Positions 47,324-56,557 of a DNA stretch of 64,000 nt are shown piece by piece (position 1 is the first letter of the stretch; each line of letters starts with the position of its first letter). The position numbers and the translations under genes are program-made. This stretch comes from Acetobacter sp. (GTDB lineage: Bacteria > Pseudomonadota > Alphaproteobacteria > Acetobacterales > Acetobacteraceae): the NCBI RefSeq assembly GCF_022483985.1, contig NZ_JAKVME010000001.1, forward strand, positions 2,356,001 to 2,420,000, written 5' to 3'. Under the pieces are notes generated by a model, which made no database searches, was not told the origin of the DNA, and saw only the letters and a list, made by a program, of their open reading frames with translations.

Positions 47324-49213
47324 CTAACGGCGACGGAACAGCAACTCCAGATCGTTGCGTGTCAGCCGCACCCATGTCGGACGCCCGTGCGAACAGGTGC
47401 CCGCACGCGGCGTTTCCTCCATCCGACGCAGCAACGCGTTCATTTCCGGAATGGTAAGATTACGGCCCGCCCGGATACTGCCGTGACAGGCCATGCGCGC
47501 AATCACCGCATCCAGACGCGCATCCAGAGTGGGTGTTTCCTCGATGCTGGCGAGGTCATCCGCATCCAGTTCTTCCGCCAAATCCCGCAGCAGATTCACG
47601 GCCGACGCATTACCGAGCAGGGCGGGCAGCGAGCGGACGAGCACCGCGCCAGCACCGAACGGCTCCAGATCAATTCCCAGTTTCGACAGGGCTTCGGCGC
47701 GCGACACCAGCAGGTCCGCCTGACTACGGGACAACTCCACCACATCCGGCACCAGCAGGCGCTGGGCGCGGATGGTGCCGGAGAGAAACTGCTCGCGCAG
47801 CACCTCATGCGTCAGCCGTTCATGCGCCGCATGCTGATCGACCAGCACCATGTTGTCGTCGGTGGTCACGGCGATGATGTAGGTGCTGAGCACCTGCGCC
47901 ACCGCAGCGCCGAGAGGGTGGTCCGTCTCCGGACGCATTGCCGGAGCGGTCGAATATGCCTGTGAACTCTCTGACTGTCGTTGCGGCTGTGACTGCGGGC
48001 CGGGAAATTGATTTCCGCTATCCATACCATCCTGAACGGATGCGGGCACAACGGAAACACTCTGATCTGGCGCAAAGGAGCGTGCCGCCGGTTGAGCACC
48101 CAGCGCCAGAAATGGCTCGGCAAACCCGTCCGAACGCGGCGTTTCCGGCGGATAGACAATGCGGGCCGGACGTGGTGCGGAAAAGCCGGGACGGACGCCC
48201 GCCGTTCCCGCTCCCAGCCCCAACGCCCGTGTGATGGTGCCGATGACCAGTGACCGCACTCCAGCCTCATCGGCAAAACGGAGTTCCGTCTTGGCGGGAT
48301 GGACGTTCACATCGACCTGCTCATACGGCAGCGACAGGTTGATCACCGCGACAGGATGACGGCCGGACTCGATGACGCGGCGATACGCAACACGGATGGA
48401 CGTACGCAGCAATGGATCGACCACGGCGCGACCGTTGACCAGCATGAACTGTCCGGCCGTCGTCGGCCTGTGGACGGACGGGCTGCACGCGAAGCCGGAC
48501 AGCTTCATGTCGCCGCGCACACCCTCCAGTTTCAGCAGGCCATCCGCGTCCTCGATCCCGAGCAGTGCCGCTGCCCGCGCTTCCAGCGTTTCAGATGGGC
48601 GATCAAGGATGGTCCGTCCATCCACCTCCATGAAAAACGCCACATCGGGAGCCGTCAGCGCCAGACGGCGGACAGCGGCTTCCGCGTGTGATCCCTCCAC
48701 TCGGGCGCTCTTGAGAAACTTCCGACGGGCAGGCGTGGCGAAGAACATATCTTCGACCAGAATCGAGGTGCCTTTTCCCCCCGAGCAAGGCTCTGGTGGA
48801 GAAATCTCCCCGCCCGTGACATGAATACGCCATGCACAGTCGCTGTCGGCCTTGCGAGAGGTGATGGTCAGACGGGCCGCCGCCCCCACGGATGGCAGCG
48901 CCTCGCCACGAAAACCAAGGGTGGCGATCCGCACTAGCGTCTCGTCGGACAGCTTTGACGTGCAATGGCGTTGCACGGCCAGCGCCAATTCGTCCGGCGT
49001 CATGCCGATGCCGTCATCCGTGACGACAATGCGGTCAGCGCCACCGTTGACGATGGCGACACGGACACGTCGGGCCCGGGCGTCCAGTGCGTTTTCCACC
49101 AGTTCCTTAAGGGCCGCGGCAGGACGCTCGATCACCTCACCAGCGGCGATACGGTTGATAACAGCATCGGAAAGCCGACGCAGGACTGGCTGGATAGGAA
49201 CGGGTTCGGACAT
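47324..49213 (-). CDS. mutL: DNA mismatch repair endonuclease MutL
   Basis: MutL links mismatch recognition by MutS to strand removal. The 629-residue protein has the GHKL ATPase motifs LKELVENALDA, DDGIGM and LGFRGEAL in the first 110 residues, the DVNVHPAKTE end of the N-terminal domain, a Pro/Gln/Ser-rich linker (about 340-430) and the C-terminal endonuclease domain. The latter has the active-site motif DQHA-x2-E-x4-E at 459-470, then ACHGSIRAG and CSHGRPTW. So it should nick DNA itself, as in bacteria lacking MutH. mutS is not in the window. Confidence 0.97.
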   Translation of the reverse strand: MSEPVPIQPVLRRLSDAVINRIAAGEVIERPAAALKELVENALDARARRVRVAIVNGGADRIVVTDDGIGMTPDELALAVQRHCTSKLSDETLVRIATLGFRGEALPSVGAAARLTITSRKADSDCAWRIHVTGGEISPPEPCSGGKGTSILVEDMFFATPARRKFLKSARVEGSHAEAAVRRLALTAPDVAFFMEVDGRTILDRPSETLEARAAALLGIEDADGLLKLEGVRGDMKLSGFACSPSVHRPTTAGQFMLVNGRAVVDPLLRTSIRVAYRRVIESGRHPVAVINLSLPYEQVDVNVHPAKTELRFADEAGVRSLVIGTITRALGLGAGTAGVRPGFSAPRPARIVYPPETPRSDGFAEPFLALGAQPAARSFAPDQSVSVVPASVQDGMDSGNQFPGPQSQPQRQSESSQAYSTAPAMRPETDHPLGAAVAQVLSTYIIAVTTDDNMVLVDQHAAHERLTHEVLREQFLSGTIRAQRLLVPDVVELSRSQADLLVSRAEALSKLGIDLEPFGAGAVLVRSLPALLGNASAVNLLRDLAEELDADDLASIEETPTLDARLDAVIARMACHGSIRAGRNLTIPEMNALLRRMEETPRAGTCSHGRPTWVRLTRNDLELLFRRR

Positions 49214-49293
49214 GCTGGGAAGAGTTTAGCCCATTCGGCGCGTTGACGGAATCACGCTTTACCTCGTAGCTGCGATAAGGCACGACGGAGCTT

Positions 49294-49767
49294 ATGACCC
49301 GTATCTATATTGATGCCGATGCCTGTCCGGTAAAAGACGAAACTTACCGTGTGGCAGACCGCTACAAACTGTCCGTTGCGGTTGTGTCAAACCGCATGAT
49401 CGTCATTCCTGCTTCCCCCTTGGTTGAACGTGTGGTGGTGGAAGCCGGACCGGATGTCGCCGACGACTGGATCGCGGAACAGGCGCAGGAAGGCGACATC
49501 GTTATCACCGGCGATATTCCTCTCGCGGCCCGCTGTGTGGAAAAAGGCGCGAGCGTTATTGACTCGAAGGGCAAGATACTCGACGCCAACTCCATCGGAA
49601 TGGCGCTCGCCATGCGCAATCTGATGACCGATCTCCGCTCCGCCGGGATGGAGACGCCGGGTGGTCCTACCTTCAGCAAGGCGGATCGTTCACGTTATCT
49701 GTCCGCGCTGGATACGCTGGTGGTGCGCCTGCGGAAACCCCGCTTTCGGATCCCTGTCGCACCATGA
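49294..49767 (+). CDS. YaiI/YqxD family protein (DUF188, PIN-like)
   Basis: A 157-residue conserved protein of the UPF0178 family. It starts IYIDADACPVKDETYRVA, followed by the family-defining VVSNRMIVIPASPLVERVVVEAGPDVADDWIAEQA and a GDIVITGDIPLAARCVEKGA segment. The acidic residues of the PIN-like fold (D near 7-9, D near 56, D near 70) suggest nuclease-type activity, which is unproven. The ATG has a CGGAGCTT site. It is divergent from mutL (about 80 bases). Confidence 0.9.
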   Translation: MTRIYIDADACPVKDETYRVADRYKLSVAVVSNRMIVIPASPLVERVVVEAGPDVADDWIAEQAQEGDIVITGDIPLAARCVEKGASVIDSKGKILDANSIGMALAMRNLMTDLRSAGMETPGGPTFSKADRSRYLSALDTLVVRLRKPRFRIPVAP

Positions 49768-49853
49768 TCGGTTTTTCCTGACAGGGTCTCGTAGTTCTCA
49801 GACACTGGCGCCATCGGCAGGCTTGTGACCGGCAGGACTCAAATACCGCCAAA

Positions 49854-49953
49854 GCAATATCCGATCAGACGGAATCGTCTGGTTCGGATAAAATTGCTCG
49901 ATACACAATGAGTTAGAACGGCATCCGTGACCAGTCTGAACGAATACCGCTAG
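49854..49953. repeat. 106-bp element, diverged copy 2
   Basis: In inverse orientation, this 100-base stretch matches the element at 2282-2387 closely in its middle (CACGGATGCCGTTCTAACTC and CGTCTGATCGGAT are exact; ATTTTATCCGA is shared). The termini are degraded. It overlaps the stop codon of the glycosyltransferase at 49950-49952. Hairpin ATCCGATCAGACGGAAT...CTGGTTCGGAT is preserved. Confidence 0.65.
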
Positions 49954-50975
49954 AACAAAACAAGCGTATTCTCAAACATGTCCGCACAGGCTTCCCATGT
50001 GAACCGTTCCGCATGGGCGCGACAGGCGGCACGATCCCCTTCCAGCGCCTGCATGCAGGCCACACGCAGATCATCATTGACGGAGCCGACACACCCATCG
50101 GCCCCGGCGAGGATATCCTTTGGCCCCGTCACATTGTAGGCGGCGACCGGCGTACCGCAGGCCAGAGCTTCCAGCACCACCAGCCCGAACGTATCCGTCA
50201 GGCTGGGGAACACGAAGACGTCGCCCCCCGCGTAAGCCGCCGCCAGCGCGCCCTCCTCAAGCCGTCCCGTAAAGACCGCCTGTGGGAAATTCTTTTCCAG
50301 TGAGGCGCGATGCGGACCGTCGCCCACAACAACCTTCGTCCCCGGCAGATCGAGAGACAGAAAGGCTTCGATATTCTTTTCGACCGCCAGCCGTCCGACA
50401 TGAATGAAGACCGGACCTGGAATCCCCAGTTCCGCCTTCCAGTCCCTGCGTGACACAGGGGTAAAACGCGCAAGATCAACGCCCCGAGTCCAGGGCACCA
50501 GACGTGTGAAACCACGGGCCGACAGGTCTTCACGCAGGCTGCTGGTCGCGGCCAGAGTGCCCTGAGACTGATTGTGAAACCATCTCAGCAACGCATAGGC
50601 GGGCCTGAGGCCCCAACCCAGACGGGCCTGAACATATTCCGGAAAACGTGTGTGGTATGAGGTGGTGAAGGGAACGCCGCGTTTACGGGCCCAGCGCCAT
50701 GCCGCCCAACCAACCGGGCCTTCGGTGACGATATGCAGGACATTCGGCCTGAAAGCATTGGCCAGCTCTCCCAAACGTCGACCGGGATTGAGAGCGAGAG
50801 GTATTTCCGGATAACTCGGACATGGGATGCTGCGGAAACGATCCGGCCCTATGACCTCCACTTCATGCCCTTTGGCCCTGAGCATGCTGACGATGGTGGT
50901 CATGGTGCGCACGACCCCATTGACCTGTGGTGTCCACGCATCCGTCACTATCAATATCCGCAAGCCAGACCTCAC
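49950..50975 (-). CDS. Glycosyltransferase, GT4 family
   Basis: A 341-residue glycosyltransferase that begins RILIVTDAWTPQVNGVVRTM, the signature of the SqdX/MgtA/PimB-like group of lipid-acting mannosyl- or glucosyltransferases. FTTSYHTRFPEYVQARLG and GPVFIHVGRLAVEKNIEAFL are typical, and the donor site is FVFPSLTDTFGLVVLEALACGTPV. Sugar acceptor is probably a diacylglycerol-type lipid, by family analogy. Its last codons are inside a dispersed repeat. It is next to the LpxH-like gene, same strand, 87 bases away. Confidence 0.88.
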   Translation of the reverse strand: MRSGLRILIVTDAWTPQVNGVVRTMTTIVSMLRAKGHEVEVIGPDRFRSIPCPSYPEIPLALNPGRRLGELANAFRPNVLHIVTEGPVGWAAWRWARKRGVPFTTSYHTRFPEYVQARLGWGLRPAYALLRWFHNQSQGTLAATSSLREDLSARGFTRLVPWTRGVDLARFTPVSRRDWKAELGIPGPVFIHVGRLAVEKNIEAFLSLDLPGTKVVVGDGPHRASLEKNFPQAVFTGRLEEGALAAAYAGGDVFVFPSLTDTFGLVVLEALACGTPVAAYNVTGPKDILAGADGCVGSVNDDLRVACMQALEGDRAACRAHAERFTWEACADMFENTLVLF

Positions 50976-51062
50976 TCAATCCGGGAAGAACTATGGTTTT
51001 TCAGAATGCTGCCGTGCGGAAAATCCCATTGTCACACCTGTCCGGGCGCGTCGGGACACGTT

Positions 51063-51953
51063 TCAGCCGGGCTGCTTGACCGGCATCGCGGTCTGACTGC
51101 TCTGTTCATCCCGACGGGAAATCATGCTCTCCGCCCAGCGGAACCGACTGCCGGCAGCCGACGTATCGCGAACAGGAGAAGGCGTCTTTCTGCTCCAGTC
51201 GATCAGCGCAAACTGACCGTGCCGATCCTCGACAAGGCCGGTGCAGCTTTCCACCCAGTCCCCTGTATTCATGTAGCAGACACCGTCTATTGTCCGGATT
51301 TCAGGACTGTGGATGTGCCCACAGATAATGCCGTCCGCCCCGACCTGACGCGCTTCCTTCGCCAGCGCTTCCTCAAAACGGTCAATGGCTTTCACAGCCC
51401 CTTTGACCTGCCGCTTCGCCCAAGCGGAAAAGGAGCGGTAAGGCAGCCCCAGCCGACGCCGCACACCATTGATCCAGCGGTTCAGCACGAGGGCCACCGT
51501 GTAAGCCTGATCGCCCAGAAGCGCCAGGATCGGCGCATAGCGGACAACACTGTCAAATTCATCGCCGTGCAGAACCAGATAGCGTTTGCCATCGCCTGCG
51601 ACATGCTCTGCCCTGGGCATCAGTCGGACACCGGCAACTTCCAGATTCATGGGAAGCCAGCGGCGAAACATCTCATCATGATTACCGGGGATATAGATCA
51701 CATCCGTCCCGTGACGGGCCATGCGCAGGATAACCTGCAACAGTTCATCATGATGGCTGTCCCAGTACCATGACCGACGCAGCCGCCATCCGTCGATGAT
51801 ATCACCAACCAGATAAAGCTTTTCGCAGGAAACGGATTTCAGGAAATCGGCTGCGAGAGCCGCCTGACTTCCCCTGGTTCCGAGATGAATATCGGACAGG
51901 AACACCGCACGATAGGGTGTTTGCCCGGCAAGGGAAGTATCAACAAAGCTCAT
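51063..51953 (-). CDS. LpxH-like UDP-2,3-diacylglucosamine diphosphatase family phosphoesterase
   Basis: A 296-residue calcineurin-like metallophosphoesterase. Metal motifs are all present: DIHLG (21-25), GDIIDGW (50-56), GNHDE (90-94), HGDEFD and GHIHSPE. It resembles the LpxH/LpxI-type group of lipid A enzymes, but many family members have other phosphate-ester substrates. I chose the ATG at 51953, as MSFVDTSLAG fits and the upstream frame to 52040 is not conserved-looking. It is on the same strand as the GT4 gene and divergent from the diacylglycerol-kinase-like gene. Confidence 0.85.
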   Translation of the reverse strand: MSFVDTSLAGQTPYRAVFLSDIHLGTRGSQAALAADFLKSVSCEKLYLVGDIIDGWRLRRSWYWDSHHDELLQVILRMARHGTDVIYIPGNHDEMFRRWLPMNLEVAGVRLMPRAEHVAGDGKRYLVLHGDEFDSVVRYAPILALLGDQAYTVALVLNRWINGVRRRLGLPYRSFSAWAKRQVKGAVKAIDRFEEALAKEARQVGADGIICGHIHSPEIRTIDGVCYMNTGDWVESCTGLVEDRHGQFALIDWSRKTPSPVRDTSAAGSRFRWAESMISRRDEQSSQTAMPVKQPG

Positions 51954-52115
51954 GGCGCTCCGTCCCGCAGGAGGTCTGCCCCTGTTTAGAGCATCCCCGC
52001 CAATGGCTACATGACAGTTCCATGATTTATGGAAAATCACGGTTTCCGATCATGGCGTTCCTGCGTTGATCGGGCGAAATTGAAAGCTCACCGCACGGCA
52101 GGAAAGGCCGACCGC

Positions 52116-52988
52116 ATGTACGTCATCCACAACCCCACCGCAGGTCGCAGGAACACCGGCCGGTTGTGGAACGTGCTCGATTGCCTCGCCAGCCACGGCA
52201 TTCCTCTGAAAATTCTTGAAACGCAGTACGCAGGCCATGCCACAGAACTGGCCCGCACGGCGGTCCGGCAGGGCGCGGATATGGTCGTGGCGGCGGGCGG
52301 TGACGGCACGATCGCGGAAGTTGTTGCCGGCATGATGCATTCCGACACCCGCCTCGGGATCATTCCGCTCGGCACCGCGAATGTCCTCGCCCACGAATTC
52401 AATCTGCCTTTCGCACCGAAGGCGCTGGCTGCTGTACTCGGCTCGGACAGCGGCACCCCTCTCTGGCCGGGAATTCTGAAATCAGCCGGTCAATCAAGGC
52501 TATTTGTCCAGATGGTCGGCGCAGGCTTCGACGCGCATGTCGTGCATCATATCGATCTTGGCACCAAGCGGCTGCTTGGCCGTGGCGCCTATGTGCTCCA
52601 GACAGTCCGGGAACTGCCGCGTTACCAGTTTCCATCGCTCTGCATACGAGCCGACGGGAAGGAATATCACGCCGCCAGCGTGATTATCAGCAAGGGACGT
52701 TTTTACGGCGGCCCTTATCTGCTGTCATCGGACGCCCTTCCCGGTGAACCCGGTTTTTCTGTCACGATTTTTGAAAATGGCGGCGTCTCTTCCGCTCTGA
52801 TGGCGGGAATTTCCCTGCCGCAGGGAAGAATGGGAAGTCTGCCCGGCGTCCAGACCGTGCGGGCCTCCCATATAGAAATCATGACACCGGAAGGACTGCC
52901 GGTTCAGGCGGATGGAGATCCGGCTGGAATACTGCCGTTCCAGATTATGGACGCGGCAGGCCCGGTTGTTCTGGCGGCAGGTGGATAG
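52116..52988 (+). CDS. Diacylglycerol kinase catalytic-domain protein
   Basis: A 290-residue lipid-kinase-like protein of the YegS/DagK group. It begins MYVIHNPTAGRR, with the nucleotide-binding GGDGT at 61-65 and GIIPLGTANVLAHEF shortly after. The C-terminal domain ends with the conserved ADGDPAG segment. It is expected to phosphorylate diacylglycerol or a related lipid. The ATG at 52116 is preceded by AGGAAAGG. The gene starts about 160 bases from the divergent LpxH-like gene, and together with the GT4 gene suggests a lipid-modification group. Confidence 0.9.
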   Translation: MYVIHNPTAGRRNTGRLWNVLDCLASHGIPLKILETQYAGHATELARTAVRQGADMVVAAGGDGTIAEVVAGMMHSDTRLGIIPLGTANVLAHEFNLPFAPKALAAVLGSDSGTPLWPGILKSAGQSRLFVQMVGAGFDAHVVHHIDLGTKRLLGRGAYVLQTVRELPRYQFPSLCIRADGKEYHAASVIISKGRFYGGPYLLSSDALPGEPGFSVTIFENGGVSSALMAGISLPQGRMGSLPGVQTVRASHIEIMTPEGLPVQADGDPAGILPFQIMDAAGPVVLAAGG

Positions 52989-53007
52989 AAACCAAAAACT
53001 TGGTTTT
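52989..53007 (+). terminator. Short AT-rich terminator hairpin
   Basis: AAACCAA (52989-52995) and TTGGTTT (53000-53006) form a seven-pair stem right after the kinase stop codon, followed by TAC. A weak terminator candidate in the convergent gap. Confidence 0.45.
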
Positions 53008-53086
53008 ACAAGGAACGCTCTTTCGGAAATATCCTAAAAAAATAACTATCAAAACGTTTCCGATTATCCGGACGGTTCAATCCCTG

Positions 53087-54124
53087 TCAGGGAACCAGAA
53101 CAATCCTCCCATTCAGCCCACCCTGTCGTGTTTTCATCAGAGCCTCATCGAAGAATTCCAGAGGCATAATCTCCGCGACAGGAGAACGCATGACACCACG
53201 GGCCAGAAGTTCAATCGCTTCATGAAGATCGTCAAGTGTTGAACCGACTGATCCAAGAAGCGTGATTTCCCTCACAATAAAATCTATGGGATGAGACTGA
53301 AAAGAATCAGTCGTATAACCAAGCATCACCATTCGCCCACGACGGCGCAGCATGTTCAGGGCGCTGCTCATGGCCGTCTGTGTGCCAAGCAGCTCGAAAA
53401 CAACATCAGCCCCTTCACCCGTGAGTTCACGTACACGACTGGCTGCGTCTGGTGTTTCCAGCACATCTATGATGTGCTCCGCTCCCATCTCCAGTGCGAT
53501 CCGCGCCCGTGCGCCACCACGTCCGATTGCAATGACCCGACCTCCCACCTGACGCGCATAGTGCAGGAGGGCGAGTCCCACGCCTCCGGCGCCACTGATG
53601 ACCACCCAGTCGCCCGGTCGGATCGCCGCCATACGCCCTGCATGTACCGCCGTGGAACCCGCGCATCCCATGGTCGCCGCTTCAGCAAGATCGACATGAT
53701 CCGCAACAGGCACACAGTTTTTCACGGGGATAGTGATATATTCGGCATAACCACCATCACTCGAAAATCCCGGCTGGGCTTTCGGTTGCGGGCACAGGTG
53801 ATCGTCGCCCACACGGCAGTAACGACAGGCGCCGCAACCAACATAATAATAGACAACGACCTTGCGTCCTGCCCACGTCTGATCCACGCCCTTGCCACAG
53901 ACATCGACCACCCCGGCAATTTCATGCCCGACCGTAAAATCCCTTTTGCCAAGATCCAGCAATCCGTCCTGAATATGCAGGTCCGTCCGACAGACACCGC
54001 AGGCGACAATTCTCACCCGGACTTCACCCGTCTCAGGCTCAGGAATAGAAACAGCCCGCAAGGCAAAAGGCCGGTCTGGAGAGACAAGCTGCACGGCTTT
54101 CATCGTCATGGATGGAAGAGACAT
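53087..54124 (-). CDS. Zinc-dependent alcohol dehydrogenase (MDR family)
   Basis: A 345-residue medium-chain dehydrogenase. Zinc site: CGVCRTD (catalytic Cys region), GHEIAGVV and four structural cysteines in CGACRYCRVGDDHLC. Rossmann motif SGAGGVGLALLHYA follows. YDD-like end regions are typical of AdhP/AdhA alcohol dehydrogenases. I chose the ATG at 54124 (AGGTGA site), as the longer frame from 54199 overlaps the PPK2 gene by 40 bases. The substrate is probably a primary alcohol or aldehyde. Confidence 0.9.
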   Translation of the reverse strand: MSLPSMTMKAVQLVSPDRPFALRAVSIPEPETGEVRVRIVACGVCRTDLHIQDGLLDLGKRDFTVGHEIAGVVDVCGKGVDQTWAGRKVVVYYYVGCGACRYCRVGDDHLCPQPKAQPGFSSDGGYAEYITIPVKNCVPVADHVDLAEAATMGCAGSTAVHAGRMAAIRPGDWVVISGAGGVGLALLHYARQVGGRVIAIGRGGARARIALEMGAEHIIDVLETPDAASRVRELTGEGADVVFELLGTQTAMSSALNMLRRRGRMVMLGYTTDSFQSHPIDFIVREITLLGSVGSTLDDLHEAIELLARGVMRSPVAEIMPLEFFDEALMKTRQGGLNGRIVLVP

Positions 54125-54158
54125 GGGATCACCTGCGGGTTGGCGGACAGCAACGCTT

Positions 54159-55076
54159 TCAGTCAGGCTCTTTACTGAGTTCATCCCTGTAGTCATCAAG
54201 GCTCTTCATCAGGCCCTCCTCCATTACCGGGGGTTTCTGCTTCAGGTTTTCCAGTGCGCCGATGATTGTCTCTATGACCGCCAGACGGGCAAACCATTTA
54301 CGATTGGCCGGGATCACAAACCAGGGCGCGTAATCGCGGGAGGTGTGCGTGATCGCCTCGTCATAGGCTTCCTGATACTGATCCCAGAACTGACGTTCCT
54401 TGATGTCGGATGAAGAAAATTTCCATCTCTTGTCCTTGACGTCCAGACGACTGAGAAGACGCTTTCTCTGTTCATCCTTTGAGATATTGAGAAAGAATTT
54501 CAGAATAACGGTACCCTGCCGCGACAGGTAGTGCTCAAAATGCCGGATATCATCAAAACGCCCCTGCCAGAAAGCCGGCGTTCCGACCTCGCCCGGGAGA
54601 TGCTCACGCTCCAGCATTTCGGGATGAACGCGCGTTACCAGAACGTCTTCATACTGGCTGCGATTGAAAATCACGATACGCCCGGCGGAAGGCGCTGAAA
54701 TATGGATGCGCCAGAGAAAGCCATGCAGCAGCTCCCTCGGACCCGGCTGCTTGAAGGACGTCACAGCCACGCCCGCCGGGTTCACGCCCGACATCACATG
54801 CTTGATCGTGCCGTCCTTGCCAGCGGCATCCATGCCCTGCAACACGATCAGCACGGATGCTTCGCTGTTGGCGAAAAGCAGTTCCTGAAGGTCGGAGAGA
54901 CGCTTCTTCGCCTGCTTCAGAAGCGCCTTGCCCTCTTTCTTGGTCAGTCCCAGTCCGGCATCGTCAGCCGGATCGTAATCATTCAGATGAAACGGCCTTG
55001 ACGGATCGACACGATAACGCGTGGTGAGAACTGAAAGATCATCCATTGTCACCTTGCTTTTGAGAGCCGTGCCCAT
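54159..55076 (-). CDS. Polyphosphate kinase 2, class III-like
   Basis: A 305-residue PPK2 nucleotide phosphotransferase that uses polyphosphate as donor. The Walker A region reads QGMDAAGKDGT (80-90), the form of the class III enzymes, which phosphorylate AMP and ADP, unlike the GRDAAGKGG of class I. IVIFNRSQYEDVLVTRVHPE is the Walker B/lid region and the family lid helix follows. It is encoded 34 bases upstream of the alcohol dehydrogenase on the same strand, and the YdfG-type gene precedes it by 17 bases, so the three are probably one transcript. Confidence 0.93.
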   Translation of the reverse strand: MGTALKSKVTMDDLSVLTTRYRVDPSRPFHLNDYDPADDAGLGLTKKEGKALLKQAKKRLSDLQELLFANSEASVLIVLQGMDAAGKDGTIKHVMSGVNPAGVAVTSFKQPGPRELLHGFLWRIHISAPSAGRIVIFNRSQYEDVLVTRVHPEMLEREHLPGEVGTPAFWQGRFDDIRHFEHYLSRQGTVILKFFLNISKDEQRKRLLSRLDVKDKRWKFSSSDIKERQFWDQYQEAYDEAITHTSRDYAPWFVIPANRKWFARLAVIETIIGALENLKQKPPVMEEGLMKSLDDYRDELSKEPD

Positions 55077-55093
55077 TCCGCCAATCCCCTTTC

Positions 55094-55849
55094 TCAGTCC
55101 AGATCACGCGCGACGGACAGACCGCCTGCCGCCTGACAGACAGGCATCATTTCGATGCGGTTGATGTTCACATGCGCCGGCAACCCAAGAACCCATGCAA
55201 CAGTCTCGGCGATATCATCAGGCAGAAGAGGTTTCGTGCCACGATAGACATCCGCCGCTTTCGCATCGTCGCCCAGACGCACGTTACTGAATTCACTTCC
55301 CCCACACAGACCGGGTTCCAGATTTGTGGCGCGCACGCGGGTACCAAGCAGGTCGGTCCGCAGGTTTCTCATGAACTGCGAGACAAACGCCTTGGTCGCG
55401 CCATAGACGTTTCCGCCCTTATAGGGATAGATGCCCGCCGTGCTGCCGATGGACATGACATGACCGTGGTTGCGCTCCACCATGCCGGGCAGCAGCGCGT
55501 GAGTGATTTCGACCATCCCCGCGACATTTGTCCCGATCATCCGCTCCCAGTCGTCAACGCTGGTCGCCTGCGCCGGGTCCATGCCGAGCGCCAGACCGGC
55601 GTTATTGATCAGCACATCCACCTCGCGCCACCCTTCCGGCAGTTCGGTCGGGAGCGCCCGCAGCGCCTCCTTGTCCAGCATGTCCAGCGCCAGAGGCAGA
55701 AAAGCATCCCCGAGCGAAGCCTGTAGTGCGTCGAGCCTTTCCGCACGGCGACCTGTGCCGATCACCCGATAACCATCGCGCACGAGCCGTTCACTGATGG
55801 CCCGGCCAAACCCTGCCGTCGCCCCTGTTACAAGCACCGTGTCAGCCAT
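55094..55849 (-). CDS. ydfG: NADP-dependent 3-hydroxy acid dehydrogenase YdfG
   Basis: A 251-residue short-chain dehydrogenase closely like YdfG, which oxidises L-serine/L-allo-threonine and 3-hydroxy acids, and reduces malonic semialdehyde. TGATAGFG (8-15), NNAG, the catalytic Ser of SIGSTAGIYPYKGG and YGATK are present. The C-terminal LPAHVNINRIEMMPVCQ segment is characteristic of the YdfG subgroup. The ATG at 55849 follows AAGGAACTGG. An earlier in-frame start exists at 55882. It is first in the PPK2-alcohol dehydrogenase transcript. Confidence 0.92.
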   Translation of the reverse strand: MADTVLVTGATAGFGRAISERLVRDGYRVIGTGRRAERLDALQASLGDAFLPLALDMLDKEALRALPTELPEGWREVDVLINNAGLALGMDPAQATSVDDWERMIGTNVAGMVEITHALLPGMVERNHGHVMSIGSTAGIYPYKGGNVYGATKAFVSQFMRNLRTDLLGTRVRATNLEPGLCGGSEFSNVRLGDDAKAADVYRGTKPLLPDDIAETVAWVLGLPAHVNINRIEMMPVCQAAGGLSVARDLD

Positions 55850-55901
55850 CGTCCAGTTCCTTCTTTCTTCCGGGTAGCGCATTAGCCTCTCTCTGCCGCC
55901 G

Positions 55902-55929
55902 GGTTGTCAAATGGCTCGGTTGTCAAATG
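55902..55929. repeat. 12-bp tandem direct repeat in a divergent promoter
   Basis: GGTTGTCAAATG occurs at 55902-55913 and again at 55918-55929 (16-base period). It lies between the divergent YdfG-type and yqgE genes, so may be a regulator-binding pair or promoter part. Confidence 0.5.
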
Positions 55930-55954
55930 ACGCCGGGCGCACCATATCTGTGAC

Positions 55955-56557
55955 ATGCAGTTTTCACAGTCTGATACGGTTGCACCCTGCGGCGCCGAAG
56001 AGTCACTCGCAGGCCAGCTTCTCATCGCCATGCCATCCCTCGCGGAGTCCGAATTCGATCGGAGCGTGATCTATCTGTGCGCCCATTCGGCGGATGGCGG
56101 CGCAATGGGCATCGTCATCAACCGTCGCCTCTCGCAGCCCGGTTTCGACGATCTGCTGCAACAACTCGATATCGCCCCCACACCGCCCCGTCGCCGGATC
56201 GGCCTTTGCGCGGGCGGACCTGTTGAAGCGGGTCGCGGGCTTGTGCTGCATTCCACCGACTGGGGCGGCGATGGCACGCTGACCGTCAATAACGAGATCT
56301 CTCTGAGCGCCAACCTCGAAGTGCTCAAGGACATTGCTGCCGGAGAAGGCCCAAAGGACGCCCTGCTGGCGCTGGGCCATGCGGGCTGGGAAGCAGGACA
56401 ACTGGAAGAGGAAATCGCCCGCCACTCGGCGTGGCTGGTCGCCCCGGCTTCACGTGAAATCGTGTTCGGATCGGATCACGCGGTCAAGTGGCGCAAGGCG
56501 CTGGCGGCGATCAACATCGATCCGCTGCGGCTGGCATCCTTTACCGGGAGCGCATGA
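55955..56557 (+). CDS. yqgE: YqgE/AlgH family protein
   Basis: A 200-residue conserved protein of the UPF0301 family. It contains SLAGQLLIAMPSLAESEFDRSVIYLCAHSADGGAMGIVINRRL, LCAGGPVEAGRGLVLHS and ALLALGHAGWEAGQLEEEIA, all conserved family segments. The molecular role is unknown, though AlgH has been linked to regulation of alginate in Pseudomonas. The ribosome site is weak. The neighbour on the other side is the FeoB-associated protein, convergent. Confidence 0.93.
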   Translation: MQFSQSDTVAPCGAEESLAGQLLIAMPSLAESEFDRSVIYLCAHSADGGAMGIVINRRLSQPGFDDLLQQLDIAPTPPRRRIGLCAGGPVEAGRGLVLHSTDWGGDGTLTVNNEISLSANLEVLKDIAAGEGPKDALLALGHAGWEAGQLEEEIARHSAWLVAPASREIVFGSDHAVKWRKALAAINIDPLRLASFTGSA

